A stretch of DNA of 56,618 nt from the IMG/VR virus record IMGVR_UViG_3300044837_000080, positions 1 to 56,618 of that record, one strand, 5' to 3'. Positions 20,535 through 28,423 of this stretch are shown here, piece by piece. The stretch's first letter is position 1; each line of letters opens with the position of its first letter. The position numbers and the translations under genes are program-made. Under the pieces are notes generated by a model, which saw only the letters and a list, made by a program, of their open reading frames with translations, was not told the DNA's origin and did no database searches. Origin of the DNA: a virus.

Positions 20535-22834
20535 TAGGTGAACTGGATTTCTTCGGGGCAATCGTCGGAAGCGTCGCGGATGGGGAAGTTGGATCCAATT
20601 CCCGTATCGCTAAAGCGCTGATCCGTGCGGGGTTCGCTGTGCTCATTATTGAGCCTCTCGGCAAGCAGCCACTCTGTATCCTCACCACAGCGCAGAAAAA
20701 GAGCGCTGACGTAGCGGCACAGGACGCAGCACGGGAAGCCGGGAATCCCTCGTGGGAACGTAAGCGTCACGCGTGTGGGGTCTACCACGCTCTCACGGAT
20801 GAGAAGGATCTCACGCGGAAAGTGGTCAAGGACGCGCTAGCCAATGGCGCTAACCTCGCTGTGGCTCCCGGTAAGGGGAGTCGAGAGATCCTGATCGTGG
20901 ACGTGGACACCGCTGAGGAACGTCGCGCGTTCCTGAAGGACTGGGCAGCCGGGTCACAGACGCTCGTCACCGGAGCCGAGCCGGAGCCGCTCTCCGTACC
21001 CATGACCGTGACCAGTCCAGGCACCATGTCCACGACCGTCAACGGAGAGGAAGTGTGGGCGCATAAGGACGGGGGGCACTATTATTTCGGGCTCCCGGAC
21101 GGGATCACACTCCCGGACCGGACCGGGAAACTCACCTACTGCTCATGCCACGGGTACCGGCAGCCGGCCGGCGGATGCGTGTCCGCATGGGTCGCCTACT
21201 GGGGAAGCGGCTACGTCCTGATTCCCCCGAGCGTCCGCAAGGAAGGCGCCTACCGTCTCACCGGGGAGGCTCAGGACGCGCCACGGTGGCTACTGGAGAG
21301 GCTCTCGGACTACGCGGTCAACGTCGCATCCGGACCGGGCTCGGGGAGCCTGAGCACGTTCACGGATGACCCTATCGACGCGTGGTCATCCGGGATCACT
21401 TGGGAAGAGATCCTTACCGATGACCGCTCGGGACCCATGACCCCGTACGACCATGACTCATGCGGCTGCCCAACCTTCACCCGTGCTAACGGGGCAAGCC
21501 ATGGGAAGTCGGCTACCGGCCATGAGATCGGGTGCTCACAGTACGACACATCACGCGGGCATGGTCCCATCCACATCTGGACCGATGCTATCGGCGCGTC
21601 AACCATGTCAAAGCTGAGTTACGTTGCTCGGTTCTGGTATGAGGACAACATGGGTACCGCTATGCGGGAATTGAATCTGGCAGCCATGCGTGAGGAAACC
21701 GAACTAGATGATTTCGGGGATGTGCCGGAGTCGGTAAAAAAAGGCGTGGCCACTACTGAGGTAGTGGCTTTCACTGACTCTGCTCTGTCCCTGGTAGAGG
21801 ATCCGTTCGCGCCTATTGACTGGTACGTGCTTTCACAGACGGATTTCAGTAATGCGGACATGCTCCCCGGTATGCTTCTGGAACGTGGGCAGCAAATCTC
21901 ACTGGTAGCTGAAGGCAAGGCCGGCAAATCTCTGGTCATGTTTGAGTGGTGTGTGAAGGCGATTAACGGGGATCCCTTCCTGAACGATGCCCAAACCGAG
22001 CCGCTTACCATCCTGTATCTGGATGGGGAGAACAGTCAGAAAGACTTGTGGAGTCGCGCACAGTCTGTAGGGGCAGATGTCCAGATCCTTAACCGGCAAC
22101 TCAAGTACCTGTCTTTCCCACCGTTCAAACCGCTGGATTCCAATGATGGCGCGCTTCAGGTGATGGCGCTGGTAGACAAGTACGATCCGGACGTGGTCAT
22201 TATCGACACCGTATCGCGGTTCATCAAAGGCAAGGAAAACGACTCGGACACATGGCTTGCGCTGTACCGCGTACTCCACAAGAGACTCAAAGCGCGGAAC
22301 ATCGCGGGTATCCGCCTGGACCACTTCGGGATGGACACCGAGCGTGGCGCGCGTGGTAGTTCGGCAAAGTCACAGGACATTGATCATGTGTGGGAGCTGA
22401 TCGTGGGGGAGGAAACCGAGACCCCTGGAACGGACCATGTTCAGCTAGACACCTTCCTCACGCTGAAACGCACCTTCACCCGTACCGGGCTCGGACCGGG
22501 TCTGATCCCGATCAAGCGAACCGGCCGGCAAACCCTGGACCGGCGGTCATGGCTACCCGGCTTCACGTCTCACACAATGGCAGACCCTATGGAATTGCCG
22601 GATCTCGGTAATTCCGCCACAGCGCGTGAACTTCCGGACCCCGTGATCATGGCGGAGATTACCGCTTATCTAAGCACTCTGAATGAGGGTGTTTCTGGCC
22701 GGAGAATTGTGGACCAACTGGAAAAGAACGCGTCCCGAGTACGGCTAGCGATCAAAGAGTTGATCAAGGGTGAGTACATCACGGGGACCCCTCATACCTT
22801 GATCATGAACTACCAACCGGCCATCGAAAACTAG
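20531..22834 (+). CDS. Bifunctional primase-polymerase / RecA-like helicase
   Basis: 767 aa; ATG 20531 overlaps the upstream stop (ATGA). Seen: an N-terminal prim-pol domain (about 25-260) with the metal-binding DVD at D124-V-D126 and SGYVLIPPSVRKEGAYR typical of this family. A RecA-like ATPase follows with Walker A EGKAGKS (461-467) and Walker B VVIIDT (D559), as in RepA/KaiC-like replicative helicases. A winged helix at the C-terminus (SGRRIVDQLEKNASRVRLAI) ends the protein. Known: such fused proteins prime and unwind at phage and plasmid origins. An iteron-like repeat patch begins at its stop codon, which strengthens the initiator role. Confidence 0.88.
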   Translation: MIGELDFFGAIVGSVADGEVGSNSRIAKALIRAGFAVLIIEPLGKQPLCILTTAQKKSADVAAQDAAREAGNPSWERKRHACGVYHALTDEKDLTRKVVKDALANGANLAVAPGKGSREILIVDVDTAEERRAFLKDWAAGSQTLVTGAEPEPLSVPMTVTSPGTMSTTVNGEEVWAHKDGGHYYFGLPDGITLPDRTGKLTYCSCHGYRQPAGGCVSAWVAYWGSGYVLIPPSVRKEGAYRLTGEAQDAPRWLLERLSDYAVNVASGPGSGSLSTFTDDPIDAWSSGITWEEILTDDRSGPMTPYDHDSCGCPTFTRANGASHGKSATGHEIGCSQYDTSRGHGPIHIWTDAIGASTMSKLSYVARFWYEDNMGTAMRELNLAAMREETELDDFGDVPESVKKGVATTEVVAFTDSALSLVEDPFAPIDWYVLSQTDFSNADMLPGMLLERGQQISLVAEGKAGKSLVMFEWCVKAINGDPFLNDAQTEPLTILYLDGENSQKDLWSRAQSVGADVQILNRQLKYLSFPPFKPLDSNDGALQVMALVDKYDPDVVIIDTVSRFIKGKENDSDTWLALYRVLHKRLKARNIAGIRLDHFGMDTERGARGSSAKSQDIDHVWELIVGEETETPGTDHVQLDTFLTLKRTFTRTGLGPGLIPIKRTGRQTLDRRSWLPGFTSHTMADPMELPDLGNSATARELPDPVIMAEITAYLSTLNEGVSGRRIVDQLEKNASRVRLAIKELIKGEYITGTPHTLIMNYQPAIEN

Positions 22835-22976
22835 TGCGTCCCATGATCACGGACGCGCGTCCCGGACGCACTCAGGGTGGGTGCGTCCCGGTGCGTCCTA
22901 CCCGAAGGGGACGCACCGAATCGGGACGCACCCCTAACCCCGGTCCGGACGCAAGGTGCGTCCGGGACGCACTCGG
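22834..22976. repeat. TGCGTCC inverted/direct repeat patch, candidate origin
   Basis: About eleven copies of GTGCGTCC, GGGACGCAC or close forms in 143 bp, in both orientations, directly after the prim-pol/helicase gene. Clustered short repeats beside the initiator gene are typical of replication origins. The patch is also open in one frame (see next entry). Confidence 0.65.
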
Positions 22977-23043
22977 ACCCGGAACCAGAACCAGACCCCT
23001 ACCTGACAACGATCAAGACCCGAGCCCCGAGCGGAGAGTGTGA
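22834..23043 (+). CDS. Doubtful ORF across the repeat patch (69 aa)
   Basis: GTG 22834 overlaps the prim-pol stop (TAGTG), and its TGA overlaps the GTG of the resolvase gene. Both junctions look like those of real coupled genes. The product is a low-complexity Arg/Pro/Thr-rich string without a fold, produced by the DNA repeats. It may serve only to carry ribosomes to the resolvase start. Confidence 0.35.
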   Translation: MRPMITDARPGRTQGGCVPVRPTRRGRTESGRTPNPGPDARCVRDALGPGTRTRPLPDNDQDPSPERRV

Positions 23044-23552
23044 AAGTGAAAGCGTCCTTTGAACACATGGGAACGTTCATCGTTCCAGGTGACCCCGAGC
23101 AGGCCGGCAGTAAAAACGGATTCGCTATTCATAGGGGATCCAAAGCAAAAGGCAATAGGGAATTCACGGGACGCGTCGCTGTGGTGGACACGAACGAAAA
23201 GAACCTGAAGGGATGGCGAGCCGCTGTGGGGGAAGCGGTCCGGCCGGACGGTCGGCCCGTGCTCCCCGAGCCGCTGAGTGGTCCCCTAGCGGTCTGGTTT
23301 CGCTTCTCCATAGTCCGGCCTAGGTCTGTGCCTAAAACTCGCCTGTGGCCGTCTGTGCGGCCGGACACGACCAAGTATGTCCGTGGCACTGAAGACGCTT
23401 GTACGGATCACGGGCTGTGGCGTGACGACGCGCTGATCATCTGGCAGTCGGCGAGTAAGGCGTACGTCGGCTCGCATCATCCGGACGGCACTCCGGCCCT
23501 GGACATTCCCGGATGCCAGATCGACGTGTATCGGCTCAGCTCCGGTAGTTGA
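23040..23552 (+). CDS. RusA-like Holliday junction resolvase
   Basis: 170 aa; GTG 23040 with GCGGAGAG. Seen: the RusA pattern, with a start FIVPGDPEQAGSKNGF, then FRFSIVRPRSVPKTRLWP, then RPDTTKYVRGTEDACT with DHGLWRDDALII, where RusA enzymes hold their catalytic Asp residues. Known: RusA cuts four-way DNA junctions, letting a phage resolve recombination or replication intermediates. Last gene of the rightward replication operon; the next gene has its own promoter. Confidence 0.82.
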   Translation: MKVKASFEHMGTFIVPGDPEQAGSKNGFAIHRGSKAKGNREFTGRVAVVDTNEKNLKGWRAAVGEAVRPDGRPVLPEPLSGPLAVWFRFSIVRPRSVPKTRLWPSVRPDTTKYVRGTEDACTDHGLWRDDALIIWQSASKAYVGSHHPDGTPALDIPGCQIDVYRLSSGS

Positions 23553-23577
23553 CAAATCGTCAACTGCGTACCACAGT
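23549..23577 (+). promoter_or_regulatory. Promoter with perfect palindromic operator
   Basis: -35 TTGACA, 17-nt spacer, weak -10 CACAGT. The perfect palindrome GTTGAC-AAATC-GTCAAC at 23548-23564 covers the -35 box and the stop codon of the resolvase gene. Drives the gene at 23612. Confidence 0.7.
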
Positions 23578-23611
23578 GGCTATCAACGGATCCCCAAGGG
23601 AAGGTCAAGAG

Positions 23612-24055
23612 ATGCCCAAATCGGACACGGTGCGCATTACGGACGGAACCCCTCAGGTTTACATCCCCGATCACGGATGGGTCCGGTATCCGATCACGGC
23701 AGAGAAGCTGATCGCACACGCGCTGGAGAACGGATGGGGAACCGATGACGGTATCCCGGTGCGGCGTGCCGGCTCGGGTGACTTTTTCATCCGGGTACTG
23801 GTAGGGCGGGAGCCCGGATTCCTTCCCGGATCCGATCGGGAGACTCATCCAGACGGGGGATGGTGTGAAGGTCACCACTTCCACATCGTGTGGTTTTTCA
23901 ACCCCGAGACACAGCGGTGGATAGCTAGCAACATCTTCCACCGGTCCACGGGTTTCGACGGGTGGCAATCCCCCGAGTACGTGTCAGCGGCTAGTAAGTG
24001 CATAGGTCGTAACCCTGCCAAGATACCTACTCAGTACGCTGAAGCGCGTAACTGA
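23612..24055 (+). CDS. Hypothetical protein (147 aa)
   Basis: ATG 23612 with AAGGGAAGGTCAAGAG; the reading from 23549 would start inside the promoter. The protein is rich in aromatic residues and beta-strand patterns (PQVYIPDHGWVRYPI, WCEGHHFHIVWFFNPETQRW). CEGHHFHIVWF holds a His-rich patch that could bind metal. No family recognised. Under direct operator control. Confidence 0.73.
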   Translation: MPKSDTVRITDGTPQVYIPDHGWVRYPITAEKLIAHALENGWGTDDGIPVRRAGSGDFFIRVLVGREPGFLPGSDRETHPDGGWCEGHHFHIVWFFNPETQRWIASNIFHRSTGFDGWQSPEYVSAASKCIGRNPAKIPTQYAEARN

Positions 24056-24171
24056 TGAACGCACACGCGCGGTGTGCAAAGCAGATACAGAAGCAGGTAC
24101 AGACTCCACGCCGGCCTAAAGATCCGGATCCCCCAACGAACCCCGTGACCGGTAAACCGATGAAATTCTGA
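24055..24171 (+). CDS. Small basic protein (38 aa), tentative
   Basis: Short ORF whose ATG overlaps the upstream stop (TGATG). It reads MNAHARCAKQIQKQVQTPRR and then a Pro-rich tail ending GKPMKF. It has no own ribosome site, so it would depend on coupling. A hairpin (24176-24214) follows. Tentative. Confidence 0.45.
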   Translation: MNAHARCAKQIQKQVQTPRRPKDPDPPTNPVTGKPMKF

Positions 24172-24175
24172 TCTC

Positions 24176-24214
24176 GGATCCCCTACTTTGGTTCACTAGC
24201 CGGGTAGGGGATCC
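24176..24214 (+). promoter_or_regulatory. Hairpin in the leader of the next gene
   Basis: A perfect 11-bp stem GGATCCCCTAC around a 17-nt loop holding TGGTTCACTAG, a motif like the GGTTCACCTAG leader of the units at 10798 and 11181. It could be a terminator or a control leader. Confidence 0.5.
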
Positions 24215-24234
24215 GGTTCCATGAGAGGAAGCCC

Positions 24235-24597
24235 ATGCGTGACATATCCCCGGAACAGTTCATGAGAGCAGTCACGGAGATACCCGAGCAAGCCATGTGT
24301 TATCACGGCTCGGGTACGGAGCTGTGTCCCCCGGACGAGAACCACACCGAGCCGATATTCATGGTTCAGCTCGTGGGACACGTCGTGTTCACGGACGGTC
24401 CGGACGAGCCAGAGAGCCCCGAGCCCGTGAACATCCCGGACGCTCAGGTGATCAACTACCGGGTCATGTTCACGGTGGACCAAATGGCGCAAGTGATAGA
24501 CGACATCACGGAAGCCTACCGGAACTACCTTACGGCAACTAACCCGCTAGCTGTGCTGATGACCGATCTCGGACTGTTCCCCGAGACTGGTAAGTGA
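24235..24597 (+). CDS. Hypothetical acidic protein (120 aa)
   Basis: ATG 24235 with GAGAGGAAGCCC. Acidic and Pro/Glu-rich in the middle (DGPDEPESPEPVNIPDAQV), with a helical C-terminal half (VDQMAQVIDDITEAYRNYL). No domain recognised. It ends just before a 16-bp hairpin shared with the converging repressor gene. Confidence 0.73.
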   Translation: MRDISPEQFMRAVTEIPEQAMCYHGSGTELCPPDENHTEPIFMVQLVGHVVFTDGPDEPESPEPVNIPDAQVINYRVMFTVDQMAQVIDDITEAYRNYLTATNPLAVLMTDLGLFPETGK

Positions 24598-24602
24598 CGT
24601 GA

Positions 24603-24644
24603 GAAAGCCGGATGACCTCAGCGTGTCCAGGTCATCCGGCTTTC
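24603..24644. terminator. Bidirectional terminator
   Basis: A perfect 16-bp stem GAAAGCCGGATGACCT with a 10-nt loop, flanked by T/A-rich arm ends. It separates the rightward operon from the leftward repressor gene. Confidence 0.8.
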
Positions 24645-24652
24645 GCGTGCGT

Positions 24653-24934
24653 TCATCCGGCAGAGTTAGCGGGTTCAATTTTGACAACGTACGTAGAACC
24701 ATCCTCCCGAGTCCGGATCTCACGGAACGGGAAAACGTGCTCATTCAGGTACCTACCAAAGGATTCCGAACCGCCTTCCAAAGCGCGCATGGCCGGCGTG
24801 GTCTCCAGATCGAAAGCGTCAAGGATCTTGACGAACAGACCGAAAGACGGCTTTCGCTTTCCGTTCCTCAGGTAGGACACGTAGCTAGCCGTCCGGCCTA
24901 TGCGCTCCCCGAAAGCCTGATTAGTCATGTTCAT
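24653..24934 (-). CDS. XRE-family repressor, leaderless (93 aa)
   Basis: Start ATG 24934, 7 nt past the -10 box and without ribosome site, so leaderless, like lambda cI made from its maintenance promoter. An upstream in-frame ATG at 24970 lies inside the -35 box and is rejected. Seen: an XRE helix-turn-helix (NQAFGERIGRTASYVSYLRN, GKRKPSFGLFVKILDAFDLE), then a short C-terminal part with FREIRTREDGSTYVVKIEP. The repeat TTGAC-GTGGT-GTCAC sits on its own promoter, which suggests autoregulation. The same repeat occurs at promoters across the window, so this is the best candidate for the phage's master repressor. The Cro-like protein at 16867 is the alternative binder. Confidence 0.83.
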   Translation of the reverse strand: MNMTNQAFGERIGRTASYVSYLRNGKRKPSFGLFVKILDAFDLETTPAMRALEGGSESFGRYLNEHVFPFREIRTREDGSTYVVKIEPANSAG

Positions 24935-24940
24935 AAGGCC

Positions 24941-24970
24941 AGTATGCGCGGTAAGGTGACACCACGTCAA
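24941..24970 (-). promoter_or_regulatory. Repressor promoter with operator
   Basis: Minus strand: -35 TTGACG (24965-24970), 18-nt spacer, -10 CATACT (24941-24946). The operator GTGAC-ACCAC-GTCAA lies at 24956-24970. The rightward operon begins at 24985, so a protein bound here could act on both directions. Confidence 0.75.
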
Positions 24971-24984
24971 CGTAAGGACATAGC

Positions 24985-25296
24985 ATGAGGCACGAACACG
25001 GGCTAGCGTCGGGAACCGTTGACACCCTGGACACCCTCTCGGGGCGAGTAGCCAACCTGACGAACCAGGTAACCCAAGCGGTCACGGTGTCCGTGACCAC
25101 ACTCGGGAGACTCTCCGGAGCCTACATGGACCGACATGTGAGAGCGAAAGCGCTAGATGCCGCTGTGGCTCTCGCTAACGGAGATCGTAAGTACGGCATC
25201 CAGGCATGGTCACTGGATGAGATTCTACGGCAAGCGGCATGGTTCGAAGAGTACATCCATACGGGAAAGGTGTCACAGACCAATGCCAAGATTTAA
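24985..25296 (+). CDS. Hypothetical protein, first gene right of the repressor (103 aa)
   Basis: ATG 24985 with GTAAGGACATAGC. Seen: a Thr/Val-rich heptad-like N-terminus (TVDTLDTLSGRVANLTNQVT, TLGRLSGAYM), possibly coiled coil, then a helical domain (AKALDAAVALANGDRKYGIQ, LDEILRQAAWFEEYI). It is placed where an early rightward regulator often lies, but there is no DNA-binding motif. Its end overlaps the next gene by 14 nt. Confidence 0.72.
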   Translation: MRHEHGLASGTVDTLDTLSGRVANLTNQVTQAVTVSVTTLGRLSGAYMDRHVRAKALDAAVALANGDRKYGIQAWSLDEILRQAAWFEEYIHTGKVSQTNAKI

Positions 25297-25828
25297 GGGT
25301 GAGATCGGTATCGGGGACGTGCTCGTCACACGCGAGGGACCATGGTACGTGTCCCTGGCAATCAGGCTCGGGGCTCGGCTCATGGGTAGGCCGGCCTACT
25401 GCAATCACGCCATCGTGGTACACCACCTGGACCACAACGGGGTCTGGTGGGGGATAGAGGGACGTCCAGGCGGTGTCGGATGGCGTGACCTTACCGAGCC
25501 GCTGAAGTGGGCCATGACCAATGCGAATAACCAGCAACCTAAAACGGAAACTCAGCGGCTCCTTATCGCGACCGCTATGGAATCCATGCTGAATGTTGCC
25601 TATGACTGGGGAGGTATCCTCACGGATGCTCAGCGGGCAGTGCATGGGTTCTGGCAGTCGGCAGATGAGTGGAGCTACGGACAGAAGCCTTCAGCCGTAG
25701 TCTGCAGCTCGCTAGCGGACTGGGCATACGAGCAAGTCAACATGCCGAATCCGGGAGGGCAAGCAAAGACCCGGCTTACCACGCCCGGAGATTGGGATGC
25801 TTTCATGCTATGGGAGGAATGGAAATGA
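25283..25828 (+). CDS. Papain-like (permuted NlpC/P60, YiiX-like) hydrolase
   Basis: 181 aa; ATG 25283 with GAAAGGTGTC upstream. The reading from 25157 is out of step with the neighbour and has no ribosome site. Seen: IGIGDVLVTREG at the start, CNHAIVVHH in the first half and VVCSSLADWAYE in the second. The His-before-Cys order marks the circularly permuted NlpC/P60 group (YiiX/LRAT-like), whose members cut peptide or acyl bonds. It is far from the lysis genes and close to the repressor, so a role other than host lysis is likely. Substrate unknown. Confidence 0.72.
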   Translation: MPRFKGEIGIGDVLVTREGPWYVSLAIRLGARLMGRPAYCNHAIVVHHLDHNGVWWGIEGRPGGVGWRDLTEPLKWAMTNANNQQPKTETQRLLIATAMESMLNVAYDWGGILTDAQRAVHGFWQSADEWSYGQKPSAVVCSSLADWAYEQVNMPNPGGQAKTRLTTPGDWDAFMLWEEWK

Positions 25829-25956
25829 CCCCGGACTCCAAGTGGACCACGCGCATTACCAATGCCACCATGATTGCGATATGCGCGGTCATGTTCTCGT
25901 TGGCTCTCGGGTGCCTGATCGGTGTGTACGCACTAGCACGGGCAGTGTTCGGATGA
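25825..25956 (+). CDS. Small membrane protein (43 aa)
   Basis: Short ORF; ATG 25825 overlaps the hydrolase stop (ATGA) with GGGAGGAATGG upstream. One membrane helix (about residues 14-40, TMIAICAVMFSLALGCLIGV). Coupling to the hydrolase suggests a joint role, for example as anchor. Function unknown. Confidence 0.72.
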   Translation: MTPDSKWTTRITNATMIAICAVMFSLALGCLIGVYALARAVFG

Positions 25957-26438
25957 GGAAGAACCGAGAGAACCACAACCGCGATATCGTCATGTCGAAA
26001 GTTCAGACGGATATCCATGATCTGATCCTGGATTCGGAGATGTCCCTAGCTGAAGCCATCCAGGTACTCAGCACGGTATCCCTAAGCCTCGCATCTCGTA
26101 TGGTGAGAGCGGAGAGGGACATCCGTAAGGCCCTGGACCTCCCCGAGTCGGAACGCGCTGAAGGACTCCGTAAGGCCCTGGACCTCCCCGAGCCGGCTCC
26201 CGAGCCGGATCTGTGGCTAGCCGAAATGGCCCACACAAAGGGTGCTTCAGATACCCAAACGACTAACCGGATCCATATCGTGTCCATAGTCTTTCATGGC
26301 TATACGGATCTGTACGGGGGAGATACGTCTAGTGTGGTGTGCACATGCGGGGACACTCTGGTAAACCAGACTACCCACCTGACTATCTCGGATCTGCAGC
26401 TAGCCGAGATGAAACACCGGAGAGAATCCTGTGACTAA
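25953..26438 (+). CDS. Hypothetical protein with internal repeat (161 aa)
   Basis: ATG 25953 overlaps the upstream stop (ATGA); ATG 25992 is an alternative that drops 13 residues. Seen: a helical first part, then RKALDLPES and RKALDLPEP, an internal duplication that is nearly exact in DNA (24 bp, repeated after 45 bp). The C-terminal part has CTCGDTLVNQTTH. No family recognised. Confidence 0.68.
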   Translation: MRKNRENHNRDIVMSKVQTDIHDLILDSEMSLAEAIQVLSTVSLSLASRMVRAERDIRKALDLPESERAEGLRKALDLPEPAPEPDLWLAEMAHTKGASDTQTTNRIHIVSIVFHGYTDLYGGDTSSVVCTCGDTLVNQTTHLTISDLQLAEMKHRRESCD

Positions 26439-26616
26439 GATCGGTATCTGGATTCTTAGACGCCTATTCGGCCTACGCTCTCGTACCTTCCATGAGGACA
26501 TCCGGGCTGAAGCGCGACGCATGTCTGCACTCAGTGATGACGAGTGGGCGCGGCACATGGTCGCATATGGGTACCGCGTACGCGGGTCACAGGGGAACCC
26601 AAACCATGACCACTAA
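26431..26616 (+). CDS. Small basic protein (61 aa)
   Basis: GTG 26431 with GGAGAGAATCCT. N-terminal amphipathic stretch (MTKIGIWILRRLFGLRSRTF) and a charged helix (EDIRAEARRMSALSDDEWAR). No family recognised. Overlaps the ends of both neighbours. Confidence 0.68.
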   Translation: MTKIGIWILRRLFGLRSRTFHEDIRAEARRMSALSDDEWARHMVAYGYRVRGSQGNPNHDH

Positions 26617-27337
26617 CGGGAATCCTACAAACGTTGATACTCAGGACTGTACCGGGAACCATTGCCATAGGCCACGTTCCCCACGTCAAGAGGGATCCCG
26701 TAATGATGCGGGTATCCCGCTTGCCTGTCACCGGCCTTCGGGATGGGGGACGGCTAACGCATCCCTCATGACCGCTGAAGGGAAATCCTTTGCGTGCAAG
26801 CTTCACGGGGGACGTACACCGGGGTCTATCTCGTCTGGCCAAACGGAACGGGCTCGGCAAGCCGTTGCTACCTATGGCGGCCCCGTGGACGTGGAACCGC
26901 TTCAGGCTTTGCTAGACGAGGTACACCGATCAGCCGGACATGTGGCGTGGCTCGGGACCGCTATCGCGAACCTGGATTCGGACGAGCTGACGTGGGGTCT
27001 AGCTGAAGAGAATGTCCAGCCTGATATCTGGTTGGAAGATGGGCAACGGGTACTGAGTCAGATATCTGAAAAGTATAAAGCCGGCGCGGCTGTGCTTATC
27101 CAGATGTATATGGCTGAACGCAAGCAACTCGTCTCAGTATCCAAGGAAGCCATCGCGGCCGGCGCGTCCGAACGTATGGTTTCCTTGTATGAGAATGTGT
27201 ATGCTGAAGTCGGTAACGAGTTCGTGGACCTGATCGGCAGGGTGCTGGAGAGGCTGGATCTCACTCCGGCACAGCGCGCTGAAGTCCCTAACGCTGTGGT
27301 TACCGAGCTGCGGATTCTTACAGAAGGGGAATCATGA
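26606..27337 (+). CDS. Probable terminase small subunit (243 aa)
   Basis: ATG 26606 with AGGGGAACC; longer readings overlap the previous gene. Seen: a Cys/His-rich N-terminus ending in CKLHGGRTPGS, and a helical C-terminal half (DVEPLQALLDEVHRSAGHVA, ERMVSLYENVYAEVGNEFVD). This CxxHGG start followed by a helical body is the usual look of small terminase or terminase-like proteins in actinophages. Known: the small subunit binds the packaging site. It is 5.5 kb from the large subunit with a leftward gene block between, which is unusual. Moderate certainty. Confidence 0.65.
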   Translation: MTTNGNPTNVDTQDCTGNHCHRPRSPRQEGSRNDAGIPLACHRPSGWGTANASLMTAEGKSFACKLHGGRTPGSISSGQTERARQAVATYGGPVDVEPLQALLDEVHRSAGHVAWLGTAIANLDSDELTWGLAEENVQPDIWLEDGQRVLSQISEKYKAGAAVLIQMYMAERKQLVSVSKEAIAAGASERMVSLYENVYAEVGNEFVDLIGRVLERLDLTPAQRAEVPNAVVTELRILTEGES

Positions 27338-27699
27338 AACTGTTCAGGGTCACGCGGACGAAATCCCTAGTCCTCAGCGGGTTTGCCGGTGGTATGGGTC
27401 TAGCCGTACTCATGACCGGAGACCCGTACGGACTCGTGGGAGTGTGCGCCGGTATGGGGATGTACTTCACAACGGAACCCGAGCCGGAGCGCTTCAGCGC
27501 CACCCTGGAAGAGAGGGAGTGCCCCTCGGGAGGTTCGCTCCCCGAGTACGAACCCCGAGCGGACGAGATGCCTATCCGGAGTCCATTGTCTGTAGGCCGT
27601 GTGGTCCCGTGTGGGAACCCTGATAGCCATGACCCGCACTACTCCGGGGACCGGTACCAGCACATGACCCTGTGTTCCGGGAAGGGAACAGACGCGTGA
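27334..27699 (+). CDS. Hypothetical membrane-associated protein (121 aa)
   Basis: ATG 27334 overlaps the upstream stop (ATGA). Seen: a hydrophobic N-terminal region (LVLSGFAGGMGLAVLMTGDP, GLVGVCAGMGMYF) that could make two helices, an acidic Pro-rich middle, and PCGNPDSHDPHYSG with a final Cys. That last motif recurs in small actinophage proteins. Function unknown. Confidence 0.7.
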   Translation: MKLFRVTRTKSLVLSGFAGGMGLAVLMTGDPYGLVGVCAGMGMYFTTEPEPERFSATLEERECPSGGSLPEYEPRADEMPIRSPLSVGRVVPCGNPDSHDPHYSGDRYQHMTLCSGKGTDA

Positions 27700-27986
27700 C
27701 AGAATTTGAGCTGATCAGCCTTGCAGCTATCCGGACACTGGAGATCTTGGATACTTCGGACCTGGAAGCCGGCCACTACCATGAGATCAAACACTCGGGA
27801 GGTATGGCGCTGGTTCAGGTCTACACAGCGGACGGGATGCTGATCCCTTTCCCCGGTCCAGGTCCGGCACTGAAGCAAATCCCCGGACTCGTCACGATCC
27901 CCAAGTTGAATGCGGACTATTACCCGCTGAAGGTCGTGCTAGTGGGCAACCCAAACTATCCTTATACGAGGGATGGACTCGGATGA
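27696..27986 (+). CDS. Hypothetical protein (96 aa)
   Basis: GTG 27696 overlaps the upstream stop (GTGA) with GAAGGGAACAG. Seen: a mixed fold with HYHEIKHSGGMALVQVYTAD and a Pro-rich segment PFPGPGPALKQIPG. No family recognised. Confidence 0.7.
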   Translation: MTEFELISLAAIRTLEILDTSDLEAGHYHEIKHSGGMALVQVYTADGMLIPFPGPGPALKQIPGLVTIPKLNADYYPLKVVLVGNPNYPYTRDGLG

Positions 27987-28423
27987 GCTACTGGACCTTT
28001 GTTACGCATCTGGAAGATATCCAATTCATTAACGCATTCCTGAATGAGCGCGCGTGTCCACGGTGCTGGAATGAAGTAGAGGAAGCGGATATGGGTTTCC
28101 TGTGTACCGTATGCGGTACGCATATGTTCAGTGACCCTGGACATGGTCTAAGGGTAAGCGTTCCCCTACCGGTAACCCCGATCCCGAGCCCGCGTGACGT
28201 ATCCAGGTACGCCGCTGGTGGCATGGTAACCCCGTACACTAGCTATGCGGTCCCCGGTGTGTTCATAGGATTTTCAGCGGCTCCCGAGCTGATTGCCACG
28301 CGGGAAGGCGTACGTAACCTCATGGATGCTATCCGAGCCGGTGGTGAGGTAACCATGTCCGCACCCGAGATACGCGCGCTTACGGATGACATGGCGCGGC
28401 CAGTCAGAAGGGACGTGACATGA
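27983..28423 (+). CDS. Hypothetical zinc-ribbon protein (146 aa)
   Basis: ATG 27983 overlaps the upstream stop (ATGA). Seen: CPRCWNEVEEADMGFLCTVC, a clear CxxC...CxxC zinc ribbon at about residues 25-45, then a Pro-rich linker and a helical end (ATREGVRNLMDAIRAGGEVT). Function unknown. Confidence 0.73.
   Translation: MSYWTFVTHLEDIQFINAFLNERACPRCWNEVEEADMGFLCTVCGTHMFSDPGHGLRVSVPLPVTPIPSPRDVSRYAAGGMVTPYTSYAVPGVFIGFSAAPELIATREGVRNLMDAIRAGGEVTMSAPEIRALTDDMARPVRRDVT

Noticed and set aside
24934-24970. Repressor start at 24970
   Set aside because: This ATG lies inside the -35 box and operator of its own promoter; the ATG at 24934 fits the transcript start.
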